Shown in pieces: positions 23,737 through 36,183 of a DNA stretch of 64,000 bases (within the stretch, counting starts at the first letter, position 1; each line of letters opens with the position of its first letter). The notes below the pieces were generated by a model, which ran no database searches, was not told the DNA's origin, and was given only the letters and a program-made list of their open reading frames with translations. The position numbers were made by a program, and so were the translations under genes. Source of the DNA: Ornithodoros turicata (Eukaryota; Arthropoda; Arachnida; Ixodida; Argasidae); the NCBI RefSeq assembly GCF_037126465.1, contig NC_088203.1:58007581-58071580 (forward strand), read 5' to 3'.

Positions 23737-23830
23737 CCCCTTCCTGCTGTCCTCTCTTCATCTGTCCACATCTATACGCCGCTCATAGCCACAGTTGCTT
23801 CGCGGCGCTAACACGGAATTAAAAAAAAAA
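23737..23830 (+). mobile_element. 3' fragment of a tRNA-derived SINE
   Basis: CCCCTTCCTGCTGTCCTCTC ... CGCTCATAGCCACAGTTGC ... GGCGCTAACACGGAATT plus an A10 tail. It matches the 3' half of the full SINE at 53,180-53,480 almost base for base, without the tRNA-like head. 5'-truncated copy. Confidence 0.85.
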
Positions 23831-24929
23831 CACATTGTAGAAATCATTCTTATTGCCTATTGTTTACAGTCAGGTGAAGCACTGAAGGGCCAATTTTGAA
23901 AGTAAAGGCAATCTGATTTATGTTCTTGCCGACATGGCACAGCGTATGCACGAGGTACTTCATTTCAGGAGCCTGAGAATACTCAAAGCAATTAGTGTAC
24001 TAGCATTAGATATCGTGTGCAGCATTACGTATTTGCTCTTGCTAGGGCAACTAAGAAGGGTGGATAGAAAGACAGTTACAACCTGTTTCCACAAAAGACA
24101 CTCAGATTCATTAGCAATTTCCTGCAAAAGAAGGCTTTTCCAGGTTACTAGAACATGGGTACTTGATTGTAGATAACAAAAACTCATACACCAGAGGTCA
24201 GTGTTACACACACCCTGCTTTCCATCAAAACTATTAAAAGGCGTGACCCCTAAACCTGCACAAAGTTCCTGGAGTGTCTTCACTGGGCACTGTCGCTGTT
24301 CCTCTCATAAGGTGCTCTCTATGAATCTAACTCCCAGTTCTGGATGCACTGCCTGAGGTAACTTCTGCATGCGTTCCCAACATGAATGGTCGCAGCTTCT
24401 ATGAGCAGTGTTGTACTTACTGAAAGCAATATGAAATGCTATGCCTTGACAGGTTATGTTGATATCCTTCTTAAGACCGTAGAGAGATGTTCCTTGCGCC
24501 CTTTATTCCAAACCGCACTATCAGACGCAAGCCCACTTGCCACCAAGCCGATGAGTATTGCCTCAGAGTCAGGGCAATCAAGGCAATCAATCACTAAAGC
24601 TCAGAAAAGCTGTTTTCTATGGGGACCTGGTCCAGGACTGAGACATGAGTAGCCCCGAGAAAGCGCAAGGGTTTCTTTGAATTTTAGATGTGTCAGTTTT
24701 TAATTTCCTCCTTCCCCTTTTTTTATGCAGTACCTGATTACTTTAGCCTTGTACAGCTTTGGAGATTGCGGATGTGGAGATGATGTAAGAGGTGGAATTA
24801 GGCTTTAGGCACAATGAGGCAAAGTGTGACAACATACTTTCTGAGAATGTTTATGTATCGTTCACACAAAGAGAGGATAGGTATTACAATAGATGTTACA
24901 TCTTTTTCTGGTTTTGATATTTATTTATT

Positions 24930-25000
24930 CATGAATATACCTCAAAGGCCCTTGCGGGCATTACATGAGGGGGGACATCAACATGGGTCACTTAACAAAT
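24930..25000 (-). mobile_element. Probable 3' end of a LINE or SINE
   Basis: On the minus strand the sequence reads CCCCCTCATGTAATGCCCGC, AAGGGCCTTTGAGGTATATT, then ATTCATGAATAAATAAATA, a composition I associate with the 3' tail of an arthropod retroelement ending in (AATA)n. No coding part is attached. Assigned from general resemblance only. Confidence 0.4.
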
Positions 25001-26189
25001 ACAGAAGTTACAAGGAACATGCATATTTGAAAGACAGACTCTGCTTTTCATTTGTTCATCAGTCTTGCTCAAGAAATTGTTCAGTGTAGCAACGGTACAC
25101 AATGTCACGAAAGGAGTGCTCATCTATCGTTCCGCAAGACCCATTAAAAAGGACTAGTGTTGTGTTTCAACACAACATATTGAACTCATGAACCATGCAT
25201 CATCCTGAGAGCTATAAGTCGTCCTAAATACAGATGCTGAATTATTTTAAATGCGATAGACGAGCTGTGCGAAGAGGTACCCCCAGTTCGGATGTTGGGT
25301 ACTTGAAGCCTGTGGCAGTTTCTGTGTGGAAGGCCAGATCCTCTTCAGTGCACAGGCTGGGATGACCATGCCGTTGTTTCTCGCAAGCTTGTGGTAAAAA
25401 CACCTTGCAAACTGGCGATATGCAGTATATCCATATTTTCTACGCAGATGTACATAAAATATAGTTTAGGCAAATAGATAATCGGTCACAGTACAGGGTG
25501 TGTGTCGTGGCATTTCCACATGTACTTGAGAGCGACTGCAATTTATCTCTACACACCTTGTACACATAAACTACACATGCTGTATTCTTTAAGAAACTTT
25601 TTTTTTTTTTTTACTTTTCAGTGAATCGAAAGTAAGAACACTCAATATCGCTAAAAGCCTACGCTTAAAACCTAAGCACAGGGCAATACATATAAAGGTG
25701 ACTTAAGACACAGCACACTGACAATTACACAGTGGTCTATATTGCTTTTCTTCAATTCACAGTCCTGTATTGTGTCGTCTTTTATGTGCTGCGCCCTGTA
25801 CTGGAGTTCTTAGCGACTTTAATGCAGGCCCAAACCAATTTTGAGCCCAAATTTTAACATCGTTCGACAGGGCCACAGACTTACTTGTGAATATGGTCGC
25901 TCATAGGTTCGCGCTGCCCACGGAATTCAACATATGCCACCTTCAGGACAGTCGTATTGAGGAATAGCAGTTGGAAATCTTCGTGGGTTGTAATGCGCTC
26001 ATATAGCTGTCATTCTGCTGCGCTTTAGAGCTCCTTGCAGCACAAGCATTCGATCTCCTTCGGCATTATGACACACCAGCCGCATAGGCACCTTAAACAG
26101 CAAGTACGCATTAAATATGAGGACACGAAATTTCAGAGAACGTTTACATGTTCGATCACAGTGCGCGTTAAAAAGCTCGCTTACCTGTC

Positions 26190-26345
26190 TGTCAAAGATC
26201 GGCGACTGATCCTGTTTGCTTCATCTGTGACGGATGTTCGCAGAGGTTTGACTTCGGCTCGCATTTGCGGCATCGGCGATGTTACAAAAGCGAAGCTCCC
26301 GAACTGTTCAGCACACAGAATTTCCTTATCGATAGCAGAAAGGTA
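26190..26345 (+). other. Possible small exon with a Cys/His cluster
   Basis: One frame reads CFICDGCSQRFDFGSHLRHR followed by RC, a zinc-finger-like C-x2-C ... H-x2-H ... C cluster, and ends at AGAAAG/GTAAAA, a plausible splice donor at 26,342. The spacing to the histidines is one residue off the classic C2H2 pattern and no partner exon is recognised. Could be chance. Confidence 0.25.
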
Positions 26346-26574
26346 AAAAAAAAGTTACAGACTCGAAGTCTCCGCATTTCTTGCTTCGACGTCCATATTG
26401 AAGATCGCTTTCCGGATGCCGCCGCTCTCACAAACTCACTAACAACAGAACTTCTGGTCCAGGCGCCCACTGAAACATGAACCTCATGTTTCCGTCACGC
26501 ACACGGAAATTGGCGGATATCCACTACAAAGAGGCTAGATTGCGCGAGTTGAGGAGGAAAAGCAAAGCTGGTTT

Positions 26575-26889
26575 TCAGCTCCCCGTTTGCCAAACTTTGC
26601 CGCCGCGCACAGCCAAAATATTTCGCGTGTGGCTTGGAGGCATATTATACCTTCGTAATAGATGCAAATGAAAGATTTGTTGAACTTCTGGACAGAGTCC
26701 CTTTAAACGGCAGAGCATATCTATCAGCTGTTTTATTGATGCCTTTTCGATATCGTCCATTGTAAAGGTATTTTCAACTTCAAGCAATGCTGCGATTTCC
26801 TCAAGCTGGATTGACTGTAGCATAGCGAGTTTGGATTCCACCGTGTTTCAACGTCCTGAAGCACAGTTCTTCAGCGAGTCAACTTCAAG
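26575..26889 (-). pseudogene. hAT transposase fragment (downstream half)
   Basis: On the minus strand, right after the Penelope-like element's target duplication, frames read LQDVETRWN then, after a one-base shift, SKLAMLQSIQLEEIAALLEV. This is the T-R-W-N-S segment that follows the insertion domain start in hAT transposases. It continues the hAT fragment that ends at 38,930 on the other side of the nested block. Similarity fades below about 26,700. It is the displaced second half of one transposase gene. Confidence 0.65.
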
Positions 26890-27137
26890 CGAGTCTACTT
26901 AGATGAAATAAGGGTGAAGGTTCGACGACCGTGGCATACCTTGAGCTGGATGGAACGACAGGCGACACGAAGAAGTAGACAGGACAAGGCTCAAAACCAG
27001 CAATGCAACATTTATTGATGAGGTAAAAGAGTCAGGAGTGGGAGAGGAGGTTACAAAATGCCTTAGGGAAAATGACCGAGGGCTGGCTGACGCAAGCATT
27101 GTCCGAGCCTATTACAGCAGCTTCAAGAATGACGCGG

Positions 27138-28147
27138 TTAGCATCTTCCCTTACAGTGTGCAGACACTTGGTCCGCGAGAAAACGGGGGGCACAACCTTG
27201 ACAGGAGATCACGTGTTTGGGTAATTCTGAGGACTGGCTCTTATTTTTGACAGCGCTAAAATGCTCAAGTAAACGTTCGTTGACACAGCGTTTGCTTTGG
27301 CCTACATAGGATTTTCCACAAGTTAGGGGGTTGGAGTACACAATGAGTTGTTTACAATCAACAAATTGTTTGGAATGCGCAACAGTGCAATCTTTCGGGG
27401 AATCGCTTATGAAATTAGTCAGACTGGCCAGTTTGTTTTCTACAGTGTAGACGACGCGTATGCTGTTGGAAGTGAGGGATTTACCAATGGCATGAGAAAC
27501 AGCGTGAAAGAAGGGAAGAACAACAAGGCGGGAATTGGTGGGGTCAGCTTTGTGGGAAGGGATCCGAGACACCGTGTTTTTTAAATGACCGATGACCGAA
27601 CCGAACGGAAAACCGGCATGTGTCAATCTCGACACTTGGTTGGTAATGGCAGAGGAAACATGATGGTGACAGGATTTCTTTATGCAGGTAGACAACAGGT
27701 TTTTGCTACGGCATGTTTTACTGCCTTTGGATGATTGCTGTTATAGGGGAGCAGGGGTTCTGGACCTACGCGTCCGTAGGACCAGCACAGCCCAGCTTCA
27801 GTGTGGAAAGTAATGTCAAGGGATCTTAGTAAGTGGTTATTGGGGACTTCAACGGTGAACTGCAACTCAGGAGAAGACGACTGAGCGTCGGTTAAAGCTT
27901 GTCTTACAGTGTCGGGGTCAGGCCCGACTACAAGGATAGCATCCACATAACGGCTGATTAAGAGAGCGTCATTTTGAGTGTCAGCCCATTTAGTGATGGC
28001 TGCATCGAGGGTGGAGAGGTAAATTTCGGATAGCTTGGGGGCTATGGACGAGCCTATACAAACGCCTTTAGATTGGGTATAGAGTTGCGAATTCAAACCT
28101 ACTGCAGTAGAAGAAAGGTACAGGGAAACTAGTTTGAGGAAAGAAGA
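27138..28147 (-). pseudogene. Penelope-like element: RT C-terminal half and GIY-YIG endonuclease
   Basis: Minus-strand continuation of the polymerase interrupted by the BEL element. From 28,147 downward: SSFLKLVSLYL, SKGVCIGSSIAP (motif B), then ISRYVDAILVVG at about 27,950-27,920, where the YVDD active site reads YVDA, and PNNHLLRSLDITF, SNHPKAVKH. After a frame change near 27,690 comes the GIY-YIG domain with VYSNPLTCGKSYVGQSKRCV and NERLLEH. The mutated motif C means the RT is inactive. In the intact element these parts are one protein with the fragment at 36,588-37,506. Confidence 0.8.
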
Positions 28148-28152
28148 CGCGT

Positions 28153-28551
28153 TGTTCTGCCTTCGTGGCTATGTATCCCACTGTAACCAGAGCTACTATT
28201 TGAACTCCGTCTCGGCCGCCCCTTACGCGGTGCCTCTCCGAGGTGTAAGGTGCCTTCATGGGCATGCTCCACCGTAACTGGAGCCACCTTTTGGACCCCG
28301 TCTCGGGCACCCCTTACGCGGTGCCTCTCCGAGGTGTAAGGTGCAAGAATTTCAGTTGTGTTTTGTGAGGCGTGGCAGTAAGTCGCTTCCGAATGCTACA
28401 GTCTTTTTACCGCATAGCAACGCAACGCATCGATCGTGCATTATATTGCATAGCTGGATATAATCACATGTACGTCTATGTATGCTTACGTCGGTTTAAG
28501 CTGTCCGATTAAACGTGTGTTTTGCAACAAACATGTGTTGGGATCGGAATA
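28153..28551 (+). repeat. 5' LTR of the BEL/Pao element
   Basis: 399 bases, nearly identical to 36,184-36,582. It holds an internal duplicated block: CCCCTTACGCGGTGCC followed by TCTCCGAGGTGTAAGGTGC occurs twice about 87 bases apart, probably part of the promoter. No canonical TATA box was noted. Confidence 0.9.
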
Positions 28552-28619
28552 GTAAAAAGACTGCATTCCCACGGCGCTTCTCCACGGCGACTGCTCTGCG
28601 AGGATTACGCCATCGTATC

Positions 28620-31600
28620 ATGGAACACGGCTCCAACGACAACGTCCTGGATAAACCTGCTGGTGACATCGTTCTGGATGAACCTGCAACTGACGGAGCA
28701 CAGCAAGACGCTCGTCCGAAACGCAAGGTGAGCTTGTCGTTGAAAGCTTTGGAAAGGTTTGAAAGTGACAAGGAAGATTTCGTAGACAAGCTGGACAATG
28801 CATGGAGCGAAACGGAGCTATGCTTGTCGCGTGTTTCTGCAGCTACGTCTTCTGACGTCATACAACGAACTCTAGATGGACTTGGGTTCAGCTTCAACAA
28901 GTATCGTCTTGTCTCTGAAAGATATTTCACCTTTGTCACGCGGATTCGCACGGAGGCGAGCCTGCAAGAACGAGATGTACAGAGGTCAATTGACGAAGCA
29001 CGCGAAGGTTTAGTGGGGAAGGCAATTACTGAAGCAAGGCAACGCCTGGAGGTTCTTCTGGAAACCGCTTCGGTTCATTCTAACGCCTCCAGACACTCCG
29101 TATCGTCAAGACAATCTATAATGTCTATACAGTCGAGTGCCCCGTCGGTAGGTGCATCAGCAGCAAGGGCAAGAGCTGATGCAGAAGCTGCGAAGATCAG
29201 ATCTGCTTACGGCAAAAAGGAAGTAGAAATGAAGCTTCGTAGAGCCCAAATTGAAGAGGAAGAACAAGTGGCAGCCGCTATCGCGAGGCGAAAGAAAGCA
29301 GAATTGGAAGCAAGCATTCAACTACTTCAGGGACAAAAGGAAGCCAATGCAGCTGAGGCGCAAGCAAGGTCACTAGAGGCAGCTGCAGACACCAGCACCG
29401 ACGCTGTGAACTTTGGGGAGGGTACAGAAGTCCCTACCGAAGCAGTCGAAGACTCAAGTCGGCACCTGCCGAAAACGGTTCAAGGTGTTTCCACGCTGGA
29501 CGGACAAGCCTCACAGGGTGAGCAGCTCCACGAAGCCCAAGATGCCGAGCGCAAACACACACATCGAGCTCAAGCTTACACGGGATCAGGTCTACGCAGT
29601 TATCCAAACGCAAGTCTGCAAACGGATACTATGCAACAGGCTCATTACCCAAGTGCGCCCGATGCTGTCACACAATGGCTCGAAGTGGGCTCTCCTGATC
29701 TCCCGAATCCCCTTGCCCCTAGCTTCGCCCCCGCGGGACAACGGCTAGAACGGAGTCCTCCACGCGCCACTTCACGTGCTCAACGCCAAGAATCTGAAAC
29801 GACTAGTACTTGGTACGACCCTGTTCGCCGGACGGCTGAGCCCACAGGAACTGTCGACAGAACAATGACAGACTTGGCCAAGTTTCTCGTCCGCCGAGAA
29901 CTGGTGAACAGCGGTCTCACCAAATTCGACGATTCTCCTGAGAACTACATGTCATGGAAATCTTCCTTCAAGAACGCTATCGACAACCTGGACGTCACAG
30001 CAAGCGAAGAACTTGATCTCCTAGTGAAATGGCTGGGAAATGAATCCTCGAAACATGTCAAGCGACTGAGATCGGTACATGTGAACAACCCTCTTGCTGG
30101 TCTCAGCATGGCGTGGCAAAGGCTTGATGAGTGCTACGGAAGTCCCGAAGCCATCGAGAACGCCCTGCTGCAGAGACTTGAGGGTTTCCCAAGGATTCCA
30201 AACAGTGACCATCGCAAGCTACGAGAACTTGGTGACCTACTTTTGGAACTAGAATCGGCAAAGATGGATCGTCGCTTGAAGGGACTCAGTTACCTGGACA
30301 CTGCTCGTGGTGTGAACCCGATCGTGGAGAAGCTACCGTACGGCCTTCAAGAGAAATGGATCACACATGGGTCAAGATACAAGGAAGAAAATGGGGTGAC
30401 CTTTCCTCCATTTGCCGCTTTCTCAAAGTTTGTACGGGACATAGCCAAGGCCAAAAACGACCCAAGCTTCCTCCTTGCGCCCCCTCGTACATTCCGTTCA
30501 AGTGACGACAGAGCCACGTCCAGGAACCCCGGCAACAAAACGTCAGTAGCTGTCAACAAAACAGAAGTTCAGTCAACGACAGCTAACCCTGAATTCGCTG
30601 CAGCTGGAGCTAAGAGAACCAAAGATCCCGGCAAAGACTGCCCTCTTCATCGCAAGCCACATCCACTAAATAAATGCCGAGGCTTCCGGCGAAAGCCTCT
30701 GGCTGAACGAAGAGCCTTGCTGAGAGAGTTGGGAATCTGCTTCAGATGTTGCTTGACATCAGATCACCTGTCCAGAGACTGCGGTGAAGTGATAAAGTGC
30801 ATGGTGTGCGGCAGCGACAGACACTGTTCCGCCCTTCACCCAGAGACCCTTGTTCCAGACCAACCCCTGTTTACAGGAGATACCGGGCACGGCGGGGAGG
30901 ACAACGCTCAGCCTGAGCAACCCAACGTAACGTCAAGTTGCACGAACGTGTGCGGGAGCAGCTCAAGGAGTACATCTTGTTCGAAGATATGCTTGGTCAA
31001 GGTGCATCCAAAGGGTCAACCAGACTTGTCATTCAGGACGTACGCTGTTCTGGATGATCAGAGCAATAGGTCACTTGCAAAGCCAAGGTTCTTCGACATG
31101 TTCGGTGTGCATGCGGACCAATCGCCATACACGATCAAGACATGCGCAGGCATAACTGAGACAACAGGGCGACGTGCAAACGGATATGTGGTTGAGTCTC
31201 TCGACGGACGCATACGTGTTCCACTCCCAACACTCATTGAGTGCACTCAGATGCCTGATGACAGGAACGAAATTCCAACACCACAGGTGGTGCAGAACCA
31301 TGCGCACTTGAGGAAGATAGCAGGCTTAATCCCGCCTTTGGACGACAACGCCGATATACTGCTTCTTCTCGGTAGAGACATCCTGCAGGTGCACAAGGTA
31401 CGTCAACAGATGAACGGTCCAAACAATGCTCCCTATGCTCAGCGACTGGATCTCGGCTGGGTGATAGTAGGTGATGCCTGCATCAGTGTTGTCCGGAAGC
31501 CGAATAGCGTCAGTACCTTCACCACCACATTGCTTGAAAACGGCAGGGCAAGCACCTTCACTCCGTGCCCAAGTCACATTCACATCAAGGAAAAGGTTGT

Positions 31601-33315
31601 ACAGGACGGACAGACAGTCACCACGGCGACACACGTCACGGGACTGAACGACATCGCCTCGAGCACTGAGGAGTTAGTGGATCCCATCTTCGAGACTTCG
31701 AAGCATGATAGCATGCTTGCTCTATCGATTGAAGACAAACGTTTCCTCGAAATTATGAACAAGGGATTCGCTAAAGGTGAAGACAACAGCTGGATTGCAC
31801 CACTCCCTTTTCGCACACGGAGATGTGAGCTACCCGACAACAGAGAACAAGCGCTCAATCGATTCTCTTCGCTTTGTCGCACCTTACAAAAGAAGCCCGA
31901 AATGAAAGGACATTTTCTGAAGTTCATGAGTAATATCTTCAAGAATGGCCATGCCGAGCTAGCCCCACAAAGGGACGAAGGGAACGAATGTTGGTACCTT
32001 CCCATCTTCGGTGTGTATCATCCGAAGAAACCAGGACAAATACGTGTTGTCTTCGACTCGAGCGCGAAGTGCCAAGGAGTGTCTTTGAATGACGTGCTCC
32101 TCACCGGTCCTAATCTCACGAACAGTCTCTTAGGTGTCCTGCTTCGTTTCAGAAAAGAACCATTCGCTATCACTGCAGACATTCAACAAATGTTCTACTG
32201 CTTCATCGTTCGCGAAGAGGACAGAGATTACCTAAGATTCTTTTGGTTCCATGACAACGACCCGAATCAGGAGATTGCAGAGTATCGAATGCGTGTTCAT
32301 GTGTTTGGAAACAGCCCATCGCCAGCGGTCGCAACATACGGACTAAGACGAACGGCACTAGAGGGGGAAACAGAGTACGGAAATGACGCAAGGAGGTTCG
32401 TGGAAAGGGACTTCTACGTAGATGACGGGTTGAAGTCCCTCCCTACAGAAAAAGAGGCCATTGAGCTACTTCGAAGAACCAAGGCGATGTTGGCAACAGC
32501 GAACTTAAGGCTTCACAAAATAGTCTCCAACAGTGTAGCTGTAATGGAAGCGTTCCCATCGGATGAGTACGCGCCGGACCTGAAGGACCTTGTCCTGGGA
32601 ACTGACACTCCTCCGTCACAGCGTAGCCTGGGCTTAAGTTGGAATATCAAAAAAGACACCTTCGCATTCCAGGTCTCTCCTAATGACAAGCCGCACACAA
32701 AACGTGGTCTTTTATCCACGGTTAACAGTTTGTACGACCCTCTGGGTTTCTCCGCTCCCGTCACAATACATGGCCGGCTCTTGCTGAGAGAGCTGTCTTC
32801 CTTGACTGACGACTGGGATGCTGGGCTTCCACCAAGCAGTGAATGGGAGATTTGGAGGAATTCTCTGCCAGCTCTCAAAGAAATTCAAATACCTTGCACG
32901 TACACCAGCAGTACTCTCAGCAATGGCTGCCGCAAGGAGCTCTGCGTATTTTCAGATGCATCGACTAAGGCTATTGCAGCAGTGGCCTACCTAACACTAA
33001 CTGACGCTCAGGGCAAGAACCACATCGGATTCATCCTTGGAAAGGCGAAACTCGCTCCGAAACGCGAGCAGACTATCCCAAGATTGGAATTATGCGGGGC
33101 CGTTCTTGCCGTTGAACTGGCCGATATTGTTCTCGGCGAACTGGACGTTGACTTCGACGCTGTGAGCTACTACACTGACAGCAAGGTCGTTCTCGGCTAC
33201 ATATACAACGAGTCCAGGAGATTCTACGTATACGTGGCCAACAGAGTCGAACGCATCAGGAGGTCAAGTAAACCTGAACAGTGGAACTACGTTCCTTCTG
33301 AACAGAACCCTGCCT
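28620..33315 (+). pseudogene. BEL/Pao Gag-Pol, first part (gag, protease, RT, start of RNase H)
   Basis: I start at the ATG at 28,620 (MEHGSNDN) because an in-frame ATG further up lies inside the LTR. Domains in order: coiled, Ala/Glu-rich Gag; Gag core (about 29,850-30,450, FLVRRELVNSGLTKFDD); zinc-binding region with CPLHRKPHPLNKC and CFRCCLTSDHLSRDC (30,640-30,790); protease VLDDQSNRSL (31,045); RT with ADIQQMFYCF (motif A) and YVDD at 32,415-32,426; RNase H with FSDAST, RLELCGAVLA and YYTDSKVVLGY. It makes the element's capsid and replication enzymes. The frame is open throughout until the LINE insertion truncates RNase H after QNPA. Confidence 0.9.
33302..33315. repeat. Target duplication of the nested LINE, left copy
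   Basis: AACAGAACCCTGCC here and at 34,369-34,382 bracket the LINE and prove it entered an already inserted BEL element. Confidence 0.9.
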
Positions 33316-34368
33316 GCTATAGGGACTTCGCTGCATTTTACACGGATGGCTCTAAATCATCAAACGCGGTAGCAGCTGCAGCCGTCAATGAAGTGGGTGA
33401 TGTGCAGCACCTTAGCCTTAACCCAAGAGCAAGTGTCTATACGGCCGAGTTATATGGGGCCTTTTTAGCACTCGATAGAATATCGAGCGAAAACAAAAAG
33501 AAAACTGTAATTTACACAGATTCAAGGAGTCTAATGATGGCAATGAAAACAAAAGAGCAAACTAAAAATGCTCTCTTTCATAATCTAATTTTACGCCTTC
33601 ACAGACTCTCTGCAAAAGGGCATGACATACACTTTTGCTGGGTCCCCAGCCACGTGGGGATTGCTGGAAATGAGCTAGCTGATGCTGCAGCAAAGGCTGC
33701 ATCACTGTCTCCTCCGCAAACTATGCAAATTCCCTTTCAGGACTACAGACCAGCTCTAAAAAGGGCTCTCGTATCACAGTGGCAGCTGACATGGGATACA
33801 GAACTTAATAACAAGTTGCATTTGGTAAAACCAGTAATTAAAGAGTGGGAGAGTTCCTATCACCGAAATCGCTTCTTTGAAGTCACACTTTCCAGACTAA
33901 GAATAGGGCACACACACCTAACACACCAGCACCTACTTCTTGGACAACCGCAGCCAGAGTGCCAATACTGTCAGGAGCCTTTAACAGTTATTCACGTTTT
34001 AATAGCATGCCCAGCGTATGAACAGTATCGTTTTACCCACTTTTCACGATTCTATCGGTATTGCATACCATTACATCCCTCGCTTTTGCTTGGCAATGAG
34101 CCTATAGTACCCCACGTGAATGTTTTAAGGTTTTTAGATTGTATCAAGATCTTACGAAATATATAAGTATTTTAGTCATCATTGGTATTTTACTCTTCAC
34201 AAGACACCTCTAGAAGTTTTACATATATGCATACATTTTAATGTCTTCCTGATTTTAAACAAATCACTCATTACATAATCCATGAATTTTTCTTATCAGT
34301 GACTTGGCGCTCTTTGGCTTGTAGCCCTTGCGCCAGAAAACCTCTAACTACATACATACATACATACA
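33316..34368 (+). mobile_element. 5'-truncated LINE with RNase H domain (I/R1-like group)
   Basis: 1,053 bp insertion in BEL pol with a 14 bp duplication and a (CATA)n tail (34,350-34,367). The coding remainder is the C-terminal RNase H domain and the zinc-like tail of a LINE polyprotein. The high copy quality suggests a recent event, later than the BEL insertion. RNase H in the LINE places it in the I-type group of clades; a finer call is not possible. Confidence 0.9.
33317..34166 (+). CDS. LINE ORF2 C-terminus: RNase H and CCHC-like tail (partial, fused in frame to BEL pol)
   Basis: The frame continues from BEL pol without a stop. FYTDGSKSS, TAELYGAFLAL, VIYTDSRS and GNELADAAAK supply the four acidic residues (D, E, D, D) of an active-looking RNase H, with WVPSHVGIAGN before the last. 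A CQYCQEPLTVIHVLIAC segment follows, the Cys/His motif common at the end of these LINE proteins, and the stop is TAA... after KILRNI at 34,164-34,166. On its own the fragment lacks a start; it could only be made as a BEL-LINE fusion. Confidence 0.85.
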
Positions 34369-36125
34369 AACAGAACCCTGCCGACATTGCCACCCGAATG
34401 GTCCCGGCGGATCGCCTAGCTAAGACGGCCTGGTTAACTGGTCCTGAATTCCTAAGCAGGACTAACGTCGCAAGTGCAGGGAAGGAACATCAAGGATTCG
34501 CGCTGATGAGCCCAGAAGCAGACGCGGAAATCCGTCCTGTTGTGACTAGCCTCGCCACCAACGTGTCGACGCGAACACAGCTTGGAGCTCATAGGTTTGA
34601 ACACTTTTCAAGGTGGACAAGGCTGGTTAAAGCTATAGCAAGTCTGCAACACATCGCACGCTGCTTCCACTCCTCGGATGACGACGTGTCAGCGTCTTGC
34701 AATCACTGGCATCTGTGCAGCAGGCTACGTACGAACGAAGAACTCTCCGCTGCGGAGAAGTTTGTCTTCAAAACGGTGCAAAGCGAATCTTTCTCGAAGG
34801 AGATTTACTGCATCGAGAAGAAGCAAGATCTACCAAAGAACAGTCCTCTTCGGAGCCTGAACCCCTACATCGACGAAGATGGCCTTCTGAGAATCGGTGG
34901 ACGGCTGAGCAACTCGACGTTAGATCAAAATCAGCGGCACCCTATCATCATACCGGGTCGACATCACATCGGAACGCTGCTGACCCGTCACCATCACGAA
35001 AGTGTGGCTCACCAAGGTCGTCATTTTACCGAAGGAGCAATCCGAGCTGCTGGGCTGTGGATCGTGGGAGCCAAAAACTGCGTTCGTTCAGTGATCTACC
35101 ACTGCGTTAGATGTCGCAAATTGAGAGGCAGACCTCAAGAACAGATCATGGCTGATCTCCCGCAAGATAGGCTGCGTACGGAACCCCCATTCACCTACGT
35201 GGGCCTTGACGTGTTTGGTCCCTGGACAGTGCGATCGCGGAGAACGAGAGGAGGACTTGCAGCCAGCAAAAGGTGGGCCGTCATCTTTACCTGCATGTCT
35301 ATACGAGCAGTGCACATTGAGATCATCGAGTCCATGGATTCTTCGAGTTTCATAAATGCTCTGAGGCGCTTCCTGTCCGTCAGAGGTCCCGTCAAGCAGC
35401 TGCGATCAGACTGTGGAACTAACTTCGTCGGTGCATGCAAGGAATTGAAGATCAACACGACCTCAGGTGGAAAAACTGACATAGACAGATTTCTGCAAGA
35501 CCAAGACTGCACATGGATCTTCAACCCACCACACGCCTCTCACATGGGCGGCGCTTGGGAGCGCATGATAGGTGTGGTCCGCCGCATCCTCAATTCGATG
35601 CTCATGGGAACCGACAGGTCAAAGCTGTCGCACGAAATGTTAGTAACGCTCTTGGCGGAGGTTACAGCGATCGTAAACAACAGACCGCTCATCCCTGTAT
35701 CAACGGACCCGGAGAACCCCGCGGTTCTGACCCCAAACATGATACTGACACAAAAGACGGGTAAACACCATCCACCTGCTGGAGATTTCGATGCAGGTGA
35801 CATCTACCGGAGGCAATGGAAGCAAGTACAATCCATGGCGAACGCTTTCTGGAACCGTTGGAAGAGAGAGTATCTCCCAACACTCGACGGTCGTCGCATG
35901 TGGCAGACACGTCAACGAGATATTCTCGAGGGAGACATTGTACTTCTCAGGGATAAAGACACGGAGCGCAATGAATGGCCAATGGGTCGTGTTATTAAGA
36001 CGCTACCTAGCTCTGACGGGCGTGTTCGGAAAGTGGACGTCAAAATCTACAAGAACGGTGCGCCGAAGGTATTCCAGCGACCAATACGGGAAATTTTCCT
36101 CTTACTTCCTACGGAAAACAAGTGA
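34369..36125 (+). pseudogene. BEL/Pao Pol, second part (integrase)
   Basis: BEL pol resumes with QNPADIATRMV after the LINE's right target duplication and stays open to the TGA at 36,123. The integrase zinc domain shows HHESVAHQGRHFTEGAIRAA and CVRCRKLRG. The catalytic core has YVGLDVFGPW (D, about 35,200), LRSDCGTNF (D, about 35,402) and GGAWERMIGVVR (E, about 35,550). The C-terminal part ends FLLLPTENK. It inserts the cDNA into the genome. No mutation disables this half; it is cut off from the first half only by the LINE. Confidence 0.9.
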
Positions 36126-36183
36126 ACATTTTTTACTGTGAACATTGTATGTGTGGTGGTATCTTGCGATACCAGACGGGGAG

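Larger units (their letters stand above)
23313..26180. other. Non-coding stretch with element remnants
   Basis: No gene recognised. It contains a SINE 3' fragment (23,737-23,830) and a probable LINE 3' end (24,930-25,000), listed separately. Around 23,560-23,600 a CCAATCAGAG box is present, but no associated exon was found. A poly-T tract lies at 25,598-25,612. Confidence 0.45.

Noticed and set aside
23934..24283. Overlapping frames on both strands near 24.1 kb as a gene
   Set aside because: Neither strand shows a known motif, and both are open to a similar extent, as expected of chance.
26035..26346. 103-codon plus-strand frame before the Cys/His cluster
   Set aside because: It overlaps the zinc-finger-like reading in a different frame and shows no domain; start context poor.
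28515..28619. Upstream in-frame ATG for BEL Gag-Pol
   Set aside because: It lies inside the 5' LTR; the next in-frame Met at 28,620 is downstream of the LTR and is the more likely start.
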